Shown in pieces: positions 1 through 8,208 of a stretch of DNA of 64,000 bases (the stretch's first letter is position 1; every line of letters starts with the position of its first letter). The stretch lies in assembly GCF_003815875.1 (NCBI RefSeq), contig NZ_CP033924.1:4030001-4094000 (forward strand), in the 5' to 3' direction. The stretch comes from Chryseobacterium lactis. Lineage in GTDB: Bacteria > Bacteroidota > Bacteroidia > Flavobacteriales > Weeksellaceae. The notes beneath the pieces are model-generated. The model did no database searches and was not told the DNA's origin. It worked only from the letters and a program-made list of their open reading frames with translations. Made by a program: the position numbers and the translations under genes.

Positions 1-2
1 AA

Positions 3-89
3 AGAATTCAGGGAATGGGATTCGCGTATACAAGCAATGATTATTACGAAACCCAGGTCGTACGATTGGGATACAGTTATAAATTTTAA
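3..89 (+). CDS. C-terminal end of an outer-membrane beta-barrel protein (partial)
   Basis: Only the last 28 codons lie in the window; the gene begins upstream. The frame ends in GYSYKF followed by TAA. Alternating aromatic and hydrophobic residues and a terminal Phe are typical of the last strand of an outer-membrane beta barrel, where the C-terminal aromatic residue is read by the BAM machinery. The family (TonB receptor, porin or other barrel) cannot be decided from so short a piece. The PAP2 phosphatase gene follows 21 bases later on the same strand, so the two may be co-transcribed. Confidence 0.6.
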   Translation, partial: RIQGMGFAYTSNDYYETQVVRLGYSYKF

Positions 90-110
90 TATAAAAAAAC
101 ATAATTAAGG

Positions 111-920
111 ATGAAAAACCACCGTCAGAAAATGCTGATTTATTTACTTGTTTTGACTTCAGCCGTTAGTAAAATCAATGCCCAAAACAATAATGATTCG
201 ATTGCAGTTCAGGAATCAATAAAGGATAGTATTATTAGTCCTGTAGCTCAGAAAACGAGCCTGAACTATAAAAGTCTGATCATTCCTGCCGCATTCATTA
301 CCTATGGAGTAGCAGGTTTGACAATCAAAGATCTGAGACAGCTGAACCTTTCTACCAGAACAGAAATTAACGAGCATCAGCCTACCCGGATAAAGTTTGA
401 TGATTACACCCAATATCTTCCGGGACTGATGGTATACGGGCTCAACTTTGCAGGAGTAAAGGGAAAACATAATTTAAGAGACCGTACCATTATTTATGCC
501 TCTTCACAGCTGATCGCCGCTGCTTTTACCCTTCCTTTAAAGTATATGGTGAAAGAAGAAAGGCCGGACCGTTCAAATACAATGTCTTTTCCTTCAGGAC
601 ACGCTGCCACGGCATTTTCAAATGCACAATTTATGTTCAGGGAATATAAGGATACTAATTTCTGGTTAAGCCTTTCCGGGTATCCTTTTGCCATCTTTAC
701 AGGAGTATACCGGATGTTGAATGATAAACACTGGCTGGGAGATGTGGTTGCGGGCACCGGCTTTGGAATACTTTCTACAGAGCTGGCCTATTGGTTATTT
801 CCAAGAATTGATAACTTGCTGCGCGGAAAAAATAAAAGTAAAAATACCCTGTCCTCCACAATGGTGATGCCATTTTACCAAAATAAAACAGTAGGAATCG
901 GCCTCGTAAAAAATTTTTAA
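111..920 (+). CDS. PAP2-family phosphatase (membrane/envelope)
   Basis: A 269-residue protein of the PAP2 (type 2 phosphatidic acid phosphatase) superfamily, which removes phosphate from lipid phosphates or isoprenoid pyrophosphates at the membrane. All three signature blocks are visible: KYMVKEERPDR (first motif), SFPSGHAA around residues 160-167 (second motif with the catalytic His) and YRMLNDKHWLGDVVAG (third motif, His and Asp). The N-terminus is a signal peptide (hydrophobic stretch ending near NAQ). It follows the partial barrel gene by 21 bases and is closed by a hairpin terminator. The substrate cannot be told; undecaprenyl-pyrophosphate or lipid A phosphates are options in this family. 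Confidence 0.9.
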   Translation: MKNHRQKMLIYLLVLTSAVSKINAQNNNDSIAVQESIKDSIISPVAQKTSLNYKSLIIPAAFITYGVAGLTIKDLRQLNLSTRTEINEHQPTRIKFDDYTQYLPGLMVYGLNFAGVKGKHNLRDRTIIYASSQLIAAAFTLPLKYMVKEERPDRSNTMSFPSGHAATAFSNAQFMFREYKDTNFWLSLSGYPFAIFTGVYRMLNDKHWLGDVVAGTGFGILSTELAYWLFPRIDNLLRGKNKSKNTLSSTMVMPFYQNKTVGIGLVKNF

Positions 921-963
921 TGATAAAGTTTACTTAAAAAAATAGAATTTTTAGATCAAAAAG

Positions 964-998
964 AAAATCGCCATTCAGCAATGAATGACGATTTTTTT
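964..998 (+). terminator. Intrinsic terminator after PAP2 gene
   Basis: Stem AAAATCG (964-970) plus CATTC (972-976) pairs with GAATG (983-987) plus CGATTTT (989-995), with one C/A mismatch, a 6-base loop and a run of T after the stem. The A-rich left arm means it could also work for the minus-strand SDR gene that ends at 1065. Confidence 0.8.
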
Positions 999-1064
999 AT
1001 TTATAAATTTTCCTGATAAAAAGGCATCAATTGAGCCCTTGATATTAAAGAATTCACGAATATA

Positions 1065-1868
1065 TCAAACCACTTTTGCCTTGCGAACTATCCTTGCCAA
1101 TAATCCGGGGAAAAATCTTTTCAGATAAATTCCTAACACCTCCTTACCGCCAATTGCTTTTTGATTTTTACGTTTCTCGATGGCATGAAGCATTTTTTTC
1201 GCAAAAATATCTACCGGCATTCCTTTCATGGTGGCATCATCCATAGTTCCTTGCTGTGAACCATTTCCAGTAACCGCATGAATGGAAATATGGGTTTGTA
1301 TAAAACCCGGGCAAATGATCGTGACAGAGATTTTATCCTGATATAATTCAGCTCTCAAAGCATCAAAAAATCCATGCAAGGCGTGCTTGGCTGCGGCATA
1401 TCCACTGCGCATAGGTGCACCGAATACCCCCATAAGACTAGACACCACAGCAATTTGTCCGCCACCATTTTTAATCAAATAAGGTACAACAGCTTTCGTA
1501 AGGGCTACCGTTCCGATAAAATCTACATCCATTAAATGCTTATCAACCTCTATATCTGTTTCCATAGCCAAAGAACGTTGTGATAATCCTGCATTATTGA
1601 TAAGGATATCAATTTTTCCGAACTTTTTTACGGCCTGGTCTGCGATATCAGGCATTTTTTTATAATCTACCAGATCTAGAGGGATGACGGCATACCGATT
1701 CACAGTAAGTCCGGCATTTTCGGCAATCTCATACAGCTGATTTTCTTTTCTTGATGAAAGGATGATTTTAGCATTTGTCTTTAAAGCCAGTTCTTTTACC
1801 AAAGCTTCTCCAATTCCTGATGATGCCCCGGTAACCCAGATTACTTTATTATTAAAATAGGTACTCAT
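1065..1868 (-). CDS. Short-chain dehydrogenase/reductase (SDR)
   Basis: A 267-residue classical SDR oxidoreductase using NAD(P)H. Visible motifs: TGASSGIGE near the N-terminus (nucleotide-binding glycine motif), NNAG (structural motif), and the catalytic YAAAK (Tyr and Lys). The C-terminal stretch is basic (RIVRKAKVV) and may touch the membrane. It lies 12 bases downstream of the FAD-binding dehydrogenase on the same strand, so the two are probably one transcript and may act on the same carbonyl or sterol-like substrate; that substrate is not readable from sequence. Confidence 0.88.
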   Translation of the reverse strand: MSTYFNNKVIWVTGASSGIGEALVKELALKTNAKIILSSRKENQLYEIAENAGLTVNRYAVIPLDLVDYKKMPDIADQAVKKFGKIDILINNAGLSQRSLAMETDIEVDKHLMDVDFIGTVALTKAVVPYLIKNGGGQIAVVSSLMGVFGAPMRSGYAAAKHALHGFFDALRAELYQDKISVTIICPGFIQTHISIHAVTGNGSQQGTMDDATMKGMPVDIFAKKMLHAIEKRKNQKAIGGKEVLGIYLKRFFPGLLARIVRKAKVV

Positions 1869-1880
1869 TACTTAATCTAT

Positions 1881-3560
1881 CTATAAGTTGGTTTGATTTA
1901 TTTTCAGTCCCGCAATATATTTTCCGGCCTTCAATCCTGAAAAGATACATCCTCCAAGAAATGTTCCTTCCAGTGCCCGGTAGCCATGCATTCCGCCGCC
2001 ACCAAAGCCAGCCACTTCTCCGGCTGCATAAAGCCCTTCAATGACACTGTCATCAGCCTTTAAAACCTGTCCGTTGAGATTGGTTTTAATTCCGCCCAAT
2101 GTTTTTCGGGTTAAAATATTAAGACGTACCGCAATTAAAGGCCCGTTTTCAGGAGAAAGTATCTTATGCGGGGTTGCAACACGTCCCAGTTTATCTCCAA
2201 GATAATTTCTGGTATTCCGGATATAATTGATTTGAGTGTCTTTTGAAAATTTGTTATCCAGTTCTCTGTCTCTTGCTTCGATCTGTAGCTTTATTTTTTC
2301 ATAATTTAAAAGATGATTACCGGAAAGAAGATTCATTCTTTCCACAAGATCCTTAAGATTATCTGATACAATAAAATCTTTCCCATGTTCTTTAAAAGCT
2401 TCTACAGGACCGGGAGCCTTTTTACCAAAAATCCTCTTCAGAAAAAGAGCGTAGTCTCTATTGGTAATATCCGGGTTTTGTTCGGATCCTGAAAGGGCAA
2501 ATTCTTTCTTAATAATCTTTTGAGTCAGGATAAACCATGAATAAGAGTATCCCGTATCTTGTATGTATTTCAAGGTTCCCAAAGTATCAAATCCGGGAAG
2601 AAAAGGGGCTGGTAGTCGTTTTCCTTTAGCATCAAACCATAAGGAAGAAGGTCCCGGAAGTATTCGGATCCCATGGTTTGGCCAGATTGGATTCCAGTTT
2701 TGTATGCCTTCAGTATAATGCCACATCCGGTCACGGTTGATAATATCGGCGCCTGCATGTTCTGCGATTCCAATCATTTTTCCATCCACATATGCAGGAA
2801 CTCCGCAGACCATATTTTCGGGTGGATTTCCTAATCGTTCCGGCCAGTTTCTCCTTACCAATTCATGATTTGCTCCAATACCACCTGAAGCAATAACAAT
2901 ATGAGATGCCTTATATTCAAATTGAGAGATTACATTTCTGTTGGTTTCTACACCTCTTTCCTGAGTATCGTTTTCTAATAGATCGCCTTTAAGTCCTTTT
3001 ACTTTACCGTTTTCTACCACAAGTTCTGTAACTCTATGCCTGAATTTCATTTGAAGCAATCCTTTTTCTTTAGCCTGATAAGCCTTTTCTACAAAAGGTT
3101 TTACCACTCCGGTTCCGGTTCCCCAACTGACGTGAAAGCGGGGTACTGAATTTCCATGACCTGTAGCCGATCCGTCACCACGTTCTGCCCAGCCCACCAT
3201 GAACATCAGTTTGATTCCCAGCTTACTAATGTATTCGTATTTTTCAGCTGCAGCGAATTTCAGATAGGCTTCCGCCCATTTTCGGGGCCAGTAATCTTCT
3301 TCACGATCGAATCCTGCAGTCCCTTTCCAATCTTGCAAGGCCAGTTCATAAGAATCTTTGATCCCCATTTTTCTTTGTTGAGGGGAATTGATCAAAAAGA
3401 GTCCTCCAAATGACCAAAATGCCTGTCCTCCTATATTCTGTTCAGTTTCCTGATCCAGCAGCAGTACTTTTTTTCCTGCATTGGTTATTTCCATGGCAGC
3501 AGTTAACCCTGCCAATCCTGTTCCTACAATAATCGCATCAGGCTGGAATATTTCCCCCAT
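1881..3560 (-). CDS. FAD-binding dehydrogenase (FrdA/KstD-like flavoprotein)
   Basis: A 559-residue flavoprotein resembling the family usually annotated 'FAD-binding dehydrogenase' (fumarate-reductase/3-ketosteroid dehydrogenase fold). The N-terminus has a dinucleotide-binding motif, VGTGLAGLTAAMEITNAGKK, then a GGQAFWSFGG segment; the C-terminus has GLYAAGEVAGFGGGGMHGYRALEGT, the second FAD-contact region of this fold. No signal peptide is visible, so it is probably cytoplasmic. It precedes the SDR gene by 12 bases in the same direction. The substrate is unknown; naming it a ketosteroid dehydrogenase would go beyond the sequence. Confidence 0.85.
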   Translation of the reverse strand: MGEIFQPDAIIVGTGLAGLTAAMEITNAGKKVLLLDQETEQNIGGQAFWSFGGLFLINSPQQRKMGIKDSYELALQDWKGTAGFDREEDYWPRKWAEAYLKFAAAEKYEYISKLGIKLMFMVGWAERGDGSATGHGNSVPRFHVSWGTGTGVVKPFVEKAYQAKEKGLLQMKFRHRVTELVVENGKVKGLKGDLLENDTQERGVETNRNVISQFEYKASHIVIASGGIGANHELVRRNWPERLGNPPENMVCGVPAYVDGKMIGIAEHAGADIINRDRMWHYTEGIQNWNPIWPNHGIRILPGPSSLWFDAKGKRLPAPFLPGFDTLGTLKYIQDTGYSYSWFILTQKIIKKEFALSGSEQNPDITNRDYALFLKRIFGKKAPGPVEAFKEHGKDFIVSDNLKDLVERMNLLSGNHLLNYEKIKLQIEARDRELDNKFSKDTQINYIRNTRNYLGDKLGRVATPHKILSPENGPLIAVRLNILTRKTLGGIKTNLNGQVLKADDSVIEGLYAAGEVAGFGGGGMHGYRALEGTFLGGCIFSGLKAGKYIAGLKINQTNL

Positions 3561-3690
3561 TTTTATCGGATGTTTTTATTCAACAATACTTTATATAAAT
3601 GTATAAAATATTTAGGGCTTGTTCTTTATCTTGTTTTATACTTTTTTTAAACTTCCGAAAAGTACACCATAGGTAAGATATTCATTTATA

Positions 3691-3698
3691 TAACTTTG
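3691..3698 (+). promoter_or_regulatory. Bacteroidota -7 element (TAACTTTG)
   Basis: TAACTTTG matches TAnnTTTG. It lies 26 bases before the ATG at 3725. Because transcription should begin a few bases after it, a start codon at 3698 is excluded and the ATG at 3725 is the likely start of the aldehyde dehydrogenase. No clear -33 TTTG is seen upstream. Confidence 0.6.
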
Positions 3699-3724
3699 TG
3701 ATAACATCAAAAAATACAAAGGTT

Positions 3725-5098
3725 ATGAACAAGTATCAAAACATTTTCGATACCCAGAGAGAATTTTTCTTCAGCGATGGTACCAAAACGTATGAATGGC
3801 GTATGGACCAGCTAAACAGAATGGAAAAGTTTCTCATAGAAAACCAGGAAGCTTTCTGCAAGGCTCTTGAAAAAGATTTTGGAAAACCTCCTTTCGAACA
3901 GTTATTTGAGATCACAGTTCCTCTGGGTGTGATCAAATATTACAAGGAAAATCTGCAACAATTAATGACTCCTCAATCTGTTGAGATTCCCAAAGGACTT
4001 GAAGAGACAGGGAATAGTGGTATGATCTATAAAGAACCTTACGGAGTTACGCTGGTAATCGGCCCTTTCAATGCTCCGGTATTGTTATTACTTGACCCTG
4101 CCATCGCAGCCCTTGCAGCGGGCAATACCGTTATTTTAAAACCTGCGAATACCACTCCTGCGGTGGCTCAATTATTTCGGGAAACTGTTCCGCAATATTT
4201 TGAGCCGGAAGCGGTTACAGCCGTTACCGGAGGCAGAGAAGAAATCACAGAATTACTGAAGCTTCCCTTTGATTTTATTTTCTTTACAGGAAGTTCCAAT
4301 GTCGGAAAAGTAGTCATGCGTGCTGCTGCAGAAAATTTAACTCCGGTTATTCTTGAATTAGGTGGCCAAAACCCTACTATTGTTGATGAAACAGCGAATC
4401 TTGACATCGCTGTAGACAGAATTGCATGGGGACACAATGCGATCTCAGGACAATGGTGCATTGCTCCCGGATATGTCTACGTGCATGAAAGCATAGCCGA
4501 TGAATTTATTGAAAAACTGAAAGCTTCTATCCGGAAAATGTACGGTGAGAACCCACAGGAAAGTCCGGATCTCGCAAGAATGATCAGTGAGCATGATGCA
4601 GAACGGGTGGCTTCCTATATTATCCCTGAAAAGGTAGTTATTGGCGGACGCTTTGATGTTTCTCAGCGATATGTGGAACCTACTGTTCTTTATCCGAGTA
4701 CCTGGGATGATCCGGCATTACAGCAGGAGGTTTTTGGACCTGTTTTACCGGTAATGGTATATTCGGATTTAAAAGAAATTACCAATATTATTAAACGTAA
4801 ACCCAAATCTCTGGCAGCTTATATTTTTAGTAAAAATCAGAACAATATAGATTATTTCCTGAATGCGGTATCTTTTGGCGGCGGGTGTATCAATCAGACC
4901 AATTTACATTGCTGGATAGATAGCTTGCCATTCGGAGGTGTGGGGTATTCGGGTATGGGTAAATATTATGGGAAAGCCGGATTTGATGCATTAAGCAATA
5001 CCAAAGCCATGCTCATTGGAAATCCCGATCTGGAACTGGATGTTTTTCCTCCGTATGCAGGAAAAGATATTGCTAAAAACCTGAGCGTATTTAGTTAA
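3725..5098 (+). CDS. NAD(P)-dependent aldehyde dehydrogenase
   Basis: A 457-residue aldehyde dehydrogenase superfamily member, closest in style to the short class-3/coniferyl or fatty aldehyde dehydrogenases. Visible residues: VIGPFNAP and ILKPA (cofactor region), FFTGSSNVGK, the general base Glu in LELGGQNPTIV, and the catalytic Cys in ISGQWCIAPGY. It oxidises an aldehyde to the acid. It has its own promoter and is divergent from the FAD dehydrogenase/SDR pair, so it could detoxify an aldehyde made by them; that link is inference. The start at 3725 is chosen because the in-frame codon at 3698 sits on the promoter. Confidence 0.9.
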   Translation: MNKYQNIFDTQREFFFSDGTKTYEWRMDQLNRMEKFLIENQEAFCKALEKDFGKPPFEQLFEITVPLGVIKYYKENLQQLMTPQSVEIPKGLEETGNSGMIYKEPYGVTLVIGPFNAPVLLLLDPAIAALAAGNTVILKPANTTPAVAQLFRETVPQYFEPEAVTAVTGGREEITELLKLPFDFIFFTGSSNVGKVVMRAAAENLTPVILELGGQNPTIVDETANLDIAVDRIAWGHNAISGQWCIAPGYVYVHESIADEFIEKLKASIRKMYGENPQESPDLARMISEHDAERVASYIIPEKVVIGGRFDVSQRYVEPTVLYPSTWDDPALQQEVFGPVLPVMVYSDLKEITNIIKRKPKSLAAYIFSKNQNNIDYFLNAVSFGGGCINQTNLHCWIDSLPFGGVGYSGMGKYYGKAGFDALSNTKAMLIGNPDLELDVFPPYAGKDIAKNLSVFS

Positions 5099-5138
5099 AA
5101 AACAGCAATTCCGATATCTCATCGTACGGCGCTTTTTC

Positions 5139-5146
5139 TATCTTTG
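5139..5146 (+). promoter_or_regulatory. Bacteroidota -7 element (TATCTTTG)
   Basis: TATCTTTG, an exact TAnnTTTG match, 17 bases upstream of the ATG at 5164, so the 5' leader of the next gene is very short. Confidence 0.6.
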
Positions 5147-5163
5147 TTAAAAAAGTAAACAAA

Positions 5164-5430
5164 ATGAATGAAATAAATCCTTACCAGGCATTTGCTATTA
5201 CAAAAGACGGCACACGACATCCTATTGAAGCTGAAACTATTATTATCCAGATGGATGAGGAAGAAATTGAGATCTCTCTGCTTCCGCCGCACCCTGTTTT
5301 CAAAGGAAAATTAACGTTGGCCACAGGATCTGCCATTCAGGGTCGTGAAGATGAAAGAGCATCGGGAACTCAACTTGTTATAGAACCCGGAGCAGCTAAT
5401 GTTATTCATATTACCCCTAAAAAATTATAA
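5164..5430 (+). CDS. Small hypothetical protein, 88 residues
   Basis: I do not recognise this family. The protein is acidic in its centre (DEEEIEIS), has no signal peptide and no membrane segment, and is predicted to be mostly beta strand. It has its own promoter just upstream and is followed by the promoter of the rhodanese gene, so it seems to be a single-gene unit. Codon use matches its neighbours, which supports it being real. Confidence 0.65.
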   Translation: MNEINPYQAFAITKDGTRHPIEAETIIIQMDEEEIEISLLPPHPVFKGKLTLATGSAIQGREDERASGTQLVIEPGAANVIHITPKKL

Positions 5431-5511
5431 ATTCAATGGGAAATTGGGGGTGAGAAGTTAAAAATATTCAAATTAACTTTTTTAACGTTTAATTTTCCAC
5501 CTTCAACTTTT

Positions 5512-5519
5512 TATCTTTG
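5512..5519 (+). promoter_or_regulatory. Bacteroidota -7 element (TATCTTTG) of rhodanese/TlpA pair
   Basis: Exact TAnnTTTG match ending at 5519. The in-frame GTG at 5519 overlaps it and cannot be the start; the ATG at 5534 is the first usable codon, leaving a leader of only about 10 bases. Confidence 0.65.
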
Positions 5520-5533
5520 TGAAAAATAGAAGT

Positions 5534-5962
5534 ATGAAGTATTTGTTTATCATTGCTTGTTTTGTCTGTTCCATTTTTAGTCAGGCACAGCAAAAACAAG
5601 ATCCGTGGAAAGACAGTCAGCTGATGGATCCTGCATTATTGGCGTCCCGTATTGTAAAGAATAAAACAAAAGATCTGGTGATCATTTCTGTGGGACCTGA
5701 AGCCATTATTAAAGGCTCTGTGGATATCGGACCTACTCATGAACCTGAAAACCTGGAAAAATTAAGAAATTATCTTAAAAATGTTCCAAAAGACAGCGAA
5801 ATTGTTATCTATTGTGGATGCTGTCCGTTTGTGAAATGTCCTAATATCCGCCCTGCTTTTGGATTATTGATGGAGATGGGCTTTAAAAATGCCAAGCTTC
5901 TGAATCTTCCTAAAAATATTAAAACAGACTGGCTAGACAAAGATTATCCTACAAATGATTAA
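5534..5962 (+). CDS. Secreted rhodanese-like protein
   Basis: A 142-residue protein with a signal peptide (MKYLFIIACFVCSIFSQA) and a single rhodanese-like domain. The active-site loop is unusually rich in cysteine: YCGCCPFVKCPNIRP carries four Cys in place of the usual one, a feature I associate with a Bacteroidota subfamily. Rhodaneses move sulfane sulfur or use the Cys for redox chemistry. It overlaps the start of a TlpA-like thioredoxin gene, so the two probably act together in the periplasm on disulfides or persulfides. The exact reaction is not known. Confidence 0.8.
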   Translation: MKYLFIIACFVCSIFSQAQQKQDPWKDSQLMDPALLASRIVKNKTKDLVIISVGPEAIIKGSVDIGPTHEPENLEKLRNYLKNVPKDSEIVIYCGCCPFVKCPNIRPAFGLLMEMGFKNAKLLNLPKNIKTDWLDKDYPTND

Positions 5963-6467
5963 TATGAAGATTCGTTTTACCTTATTATTTTTAATAGCGT
6001 TTTCAGGATATGCTTTTTCTCAAAGCAAAATAGAAGTAGGGAAAAAGGTTCCTGAAATTACAATGTCCAAAGTGGACGGAAGTTCTTTTTCACTTTCTTC
6101 ATTACAAGGGAAACTTGTACTCATCGATTTCTGGGCAACGTGGTGTGCTCCATGTGTGGAAGAGCAACCGGAGTTGAAAAAACTTTATGAAACCTATTCT
6201 CATCAGGTGAAAAATAATAGGTTTGAGATTCTTGGGGTCTCTTTAGATAAAAATAAAGAAAGCTGGCAGAAAGCTATTGAGAGATTTGGTATCAACTGGA
6301 TACAGATCAGTGATCTGAAGTTTTGGAAAAGCCCTGTTGCCAAGACATATGAAGTTGATGAACTTCCTTTCAATGTTATTATTGACGGACAGGGAACTAT
6401 TCTTGCCAAAAATCTTCATGGTAAAGAGCTGGAAGAGTTTTTAAAGAAAAATTTAAGTCAGAATTAA
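5955..6467 (+). CDS. TlpA-family periplasmic thiol-disulfide reductase
   Basis: About 170 residues (167 if the ATG at 5964 is used). An N-terminal signal peptide ends near AFS, followed by an AhpC/TlpA-type thioredoxin fold. The redox centre is WATWCAPC, a CxxC in the usual place, and the cis-Pro region is ELPFNVIID. These proteins keep periplasmic thiols reduced, often for cytochrome c or metal-centre assembly. The gene overlaps the stop of the rhodanese gene, which points to translational coupling. A clear terminator follows at 6487. Confidence 0.88.
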   Translation: MINMKIRFTLLFLIAFSGYAFSQSKIEVGKKVPEITMSKVDGSSFSLSSLQGKLVLIDFWATWCAPCVEEQPELKKLYETYSHQVKNNRFEILGVSLDKNKESWQKAIERFGINWIQISDLKFWKSPVAKTYEVDELPFNVIIDGQGTILAKNLHGKELEEFLKKNLSQN

Positions 6468-6486
6468 GGCTTAGCACATATTTTTG

Positions 6487-6520
6487 AAAAGAGCGGTAAC
6501 TATTTTACTGCTCTTTTTTT
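6487..6520 (+). terminator. Intrinsic terminator after TlpA gene
   Basis: AAAAGAGC-G-GTAA pairs with TTAC-T-GCTCTTTT around a 5-base loop, followed by T-rich sequence. Confidence 0.8.
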
Positions 6521-6628
6521 ATTTAAAACAGACAGGAATTAAGAGAAGAATAATCCATTGATATACATTTAATTGCTATTAATAGGCCATCTAATGTAAA
6601 CACTGATTCTGATGCTTAATTTGGTTGT

Positions 6629-7012
6629 ATGAAAAAAAACTTTTACCTCCGTTTTGCACTATCAGTGATTTTATTGATGCACAGTGTTATTTCTATTGCC
6701 AGTGGGGATGTTTCTAATTTCGGGCGTCAGTATCTGGATACGATAGGATTCAGTCCGGTAGGGCTTTATCTTGCTTGGGTGGTCAAATTGACTCATCTTA
6801 TTTCGGTTCCTTTACTTTGGACGGACCGGTATATTAAAACTGTTGCGATCTGTAATATCTTTATCTTTATTTTGGGAATTTACTATATTCACTGGGGAAA
6901 CGGCTGGTTTGTAGTAGGAGGCGGAACGAATGGAATTGAATTTAATATCCTGCTTATTTTTTCTTTTCTCAATCTTATATTTCCTGAAATTCAACTGAAA
7001 AAGAAAGTATAA
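6629..7012 (+). CDS. DoxX-like small membrane protein
   Basis: A 127-residue protein with four hydrophobic segments (about residues 7-24, 43-62, 68-88, 103-119), matching the four-helix DoxX/DoxD-like fold. An internal LYLAWVVKLTHLISVPLL segment is typical. DoxX-family proteins are often linked to thiol or quinone redox systems, but no specific role can be assigned here. It lies between the rhodanese/TlpA pair and the LytS/LytR pair. The inverted repeat CCGTT-AAGA-AACGG at 7031-7044 lies just after it. Confidence 0.65.
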   Translation: MKKNFYLRFALSVILLMHSVISIASGDVSNFGRQYLDTIGFSPVGLYLAWVVKLTHLISVPLLWTDRYIKTVAICNIFIFILGIYYIHWGNGWFVVGGGTNGIEFNILLIFSFLNLIFPEIQLKKKV

Positions 7013-7047
7013 TTTAATACCTCAATACCACCGTTAAGAAACGGTCG

Positions 7048-7097
7048 TTGATAGATCAGTATCACAATTTGGTAGACTTTATATTTTATATTGGATT
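7048..7097 (+). promoter_or_regulatory. Triple direct repeat, candidate LytTR binding sites before lytS-like gene
   Basis: TTGATAG (7048), TTGGTAG (7069) and TTGGATT (7091) start 21 and 22 bases apart, two helical turns each. LytTR-domain regulators usually bind direct repeats with about this spacing. The set lies just upstream of the probable promoter (TTACTTTG, 7106-7113) of the sensor/regulator operon, so autoregulation is likely. A related pair is found at 8940-8967. Confidence 0.5.
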
Positions 7098-7134
7098 GAA
7101 TCGGATTACTTTGTACTTTTAAATAAAAACTGAT

Positions 7135-8208
7135 TTGAAACCTATCGGAACATCTAAACTCCGGATCCATCTGCTCTTTTGGATATTGTATTATATTCTG
7201 GAGGTTTATCTTGACTTTTATTGGTCTCGGTATCAGTTTCCTGATTTTTCATGGCAACTAAGGCTTCAGAATACCCTTATGCTGGAGCTGGGCTATCTTT
7301 TGATTAAAGTTCCGCTTGCGTATTCCCTGCTGTACGTGTATGAAAACCCGGCTATAAAAAGATTTTCCAAGTATTTTCTTGGCCTTCTCATCATTGTACT
7401 GGCGGTGCTTGTCCATCGATTTTTCACTCATTTTATCATGTATCCCTATATTTATGGAGTTACGGAAACATTGGATGGTAAGGAGCTTTCAGGGTATATC
7501 AATGGATTGGTCGCCTTCAATTCCTTTATGGATCTTATTTTCATGGTAGGTCTGGTTTTTGGGGTCGAAATTACGCGGCAGAAAAACGTTTTGAAAGAAC
7601 AGATTTCACAATTAAAATCAGAAAAGCTGGATCAGGAGCTGACAATGCTTAAAGCGCAAATTAATCCTCATTTTTTGTTTAATACTCTTAATAACATTTA
7701 CGGGATGGCTCTCAAAAAAGCAGATGAAACCCCGGAAGTGATTCTTCAGCTTTCAAAAGTAATGCGATACAACATCTATGAGGCAGCGGAAAAAAGTATA
7801 TCTGTCAGGAAAGATTTGGAAAACATCAGGGATTTTATACAAATTCAGAAAATTCGCTATCGTCATCTTAGTATGAATTTTACAGAAGATCTGGATAATC
7901 CTTCTCAGGAAATTTCGCCTCTTATACTCATTCAATTTGTTGAAAATGCTTTCAAACATGGGGTATCCGAAAGTCTGGGAGAAGCATTTATCACAATTAA
8001 AATCGTTTTGAAAAACGGAATTCTTACCTATTTTATAGAAAATTCCAAGGAAGAAATGCTTCACAAGCATTCCACCAAAATAGGATTAAAAAATATCCGA
8101 AGACAGCTTGAGCTTCTTTATCCTAAACATTCTCTGATTGTTGAAGATAAAAGTGACCGATATATTGTACAACTAATCATAGATTTCAATGATACATTCA
8201 GAGCCTAA
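7135..8208 (+). CDS. LytS-type sensor histidine kinase
   Basis: A 357-residue membrane kinase. Four membrane helices fill about residues 11-30, 48-69, 80-103 and 127-146, then a short coiled coil leads to the His_kinase domain with the phospho-acceptor in QINPHFLFNTLNN (His179). The ATP-binding N-box is LIQFVENAFKHG (about 260-271). The only possible start before the first membrane helix is the TTG at 7135, because a stop codon lies in frame at 7120-7122; the next ATG would remove the first helix. It overlaps the response regulator gene by 20 bases, so the two form one two-component system. The signal sensed is unknown. Confidence 0.9.
   Translation: MKPIGTSKLRIHLLFWILYYILEVYLDFYWSRYQFPDFSWQLRLQNTLMLELGYLLIKVPLAYSLLYVYENPAIKRFSKYFLGLLIIVLAVLVHRFFTHFIMYPYIYGVTETLDGKELSGYINGLVAFNSFMDLIFMVGLVFGVEITRQKNVLKEQISQLKSEKLDQELTMLKAQINPHFLFNTLNNIYGMALKKADETPEVILQLSKVMRYNIYEAAEKSISVRKDLENIRDFIQIQKIRYRHLSMNFTEDLDNPSQEISPLILIQFVENAFKHGVSESLGEAFITIKIVLKNGILTYFIENSKEEMLHKHSTKIGLKNIRRQLELLYPKHSLIVEDKSDRYIVQLIIDFNDTFRA

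Noticed and set aside
3698..3724. N-terminal extension of the aldehyde dehydrogenase
   Set aside because: The proposed start sits on the promoter element TAACTTTG at 3691-3698, so the mRNA would begin downstream of it.
5431..5511. Terminator after the 88-residue hypothetical gene
   Set aside because: Only loose AT-rich inverted segments (AAGTTAAAAA / TTAACTTTTTT) are present; not a convincing hairpin.
7031..7044. CCGTT-AAGA-AACGG as terminator of the DoxX-like gene
   Set aside because: Five base pairs without a following T-run; more likely part of the regulatory region of the LytS operon.
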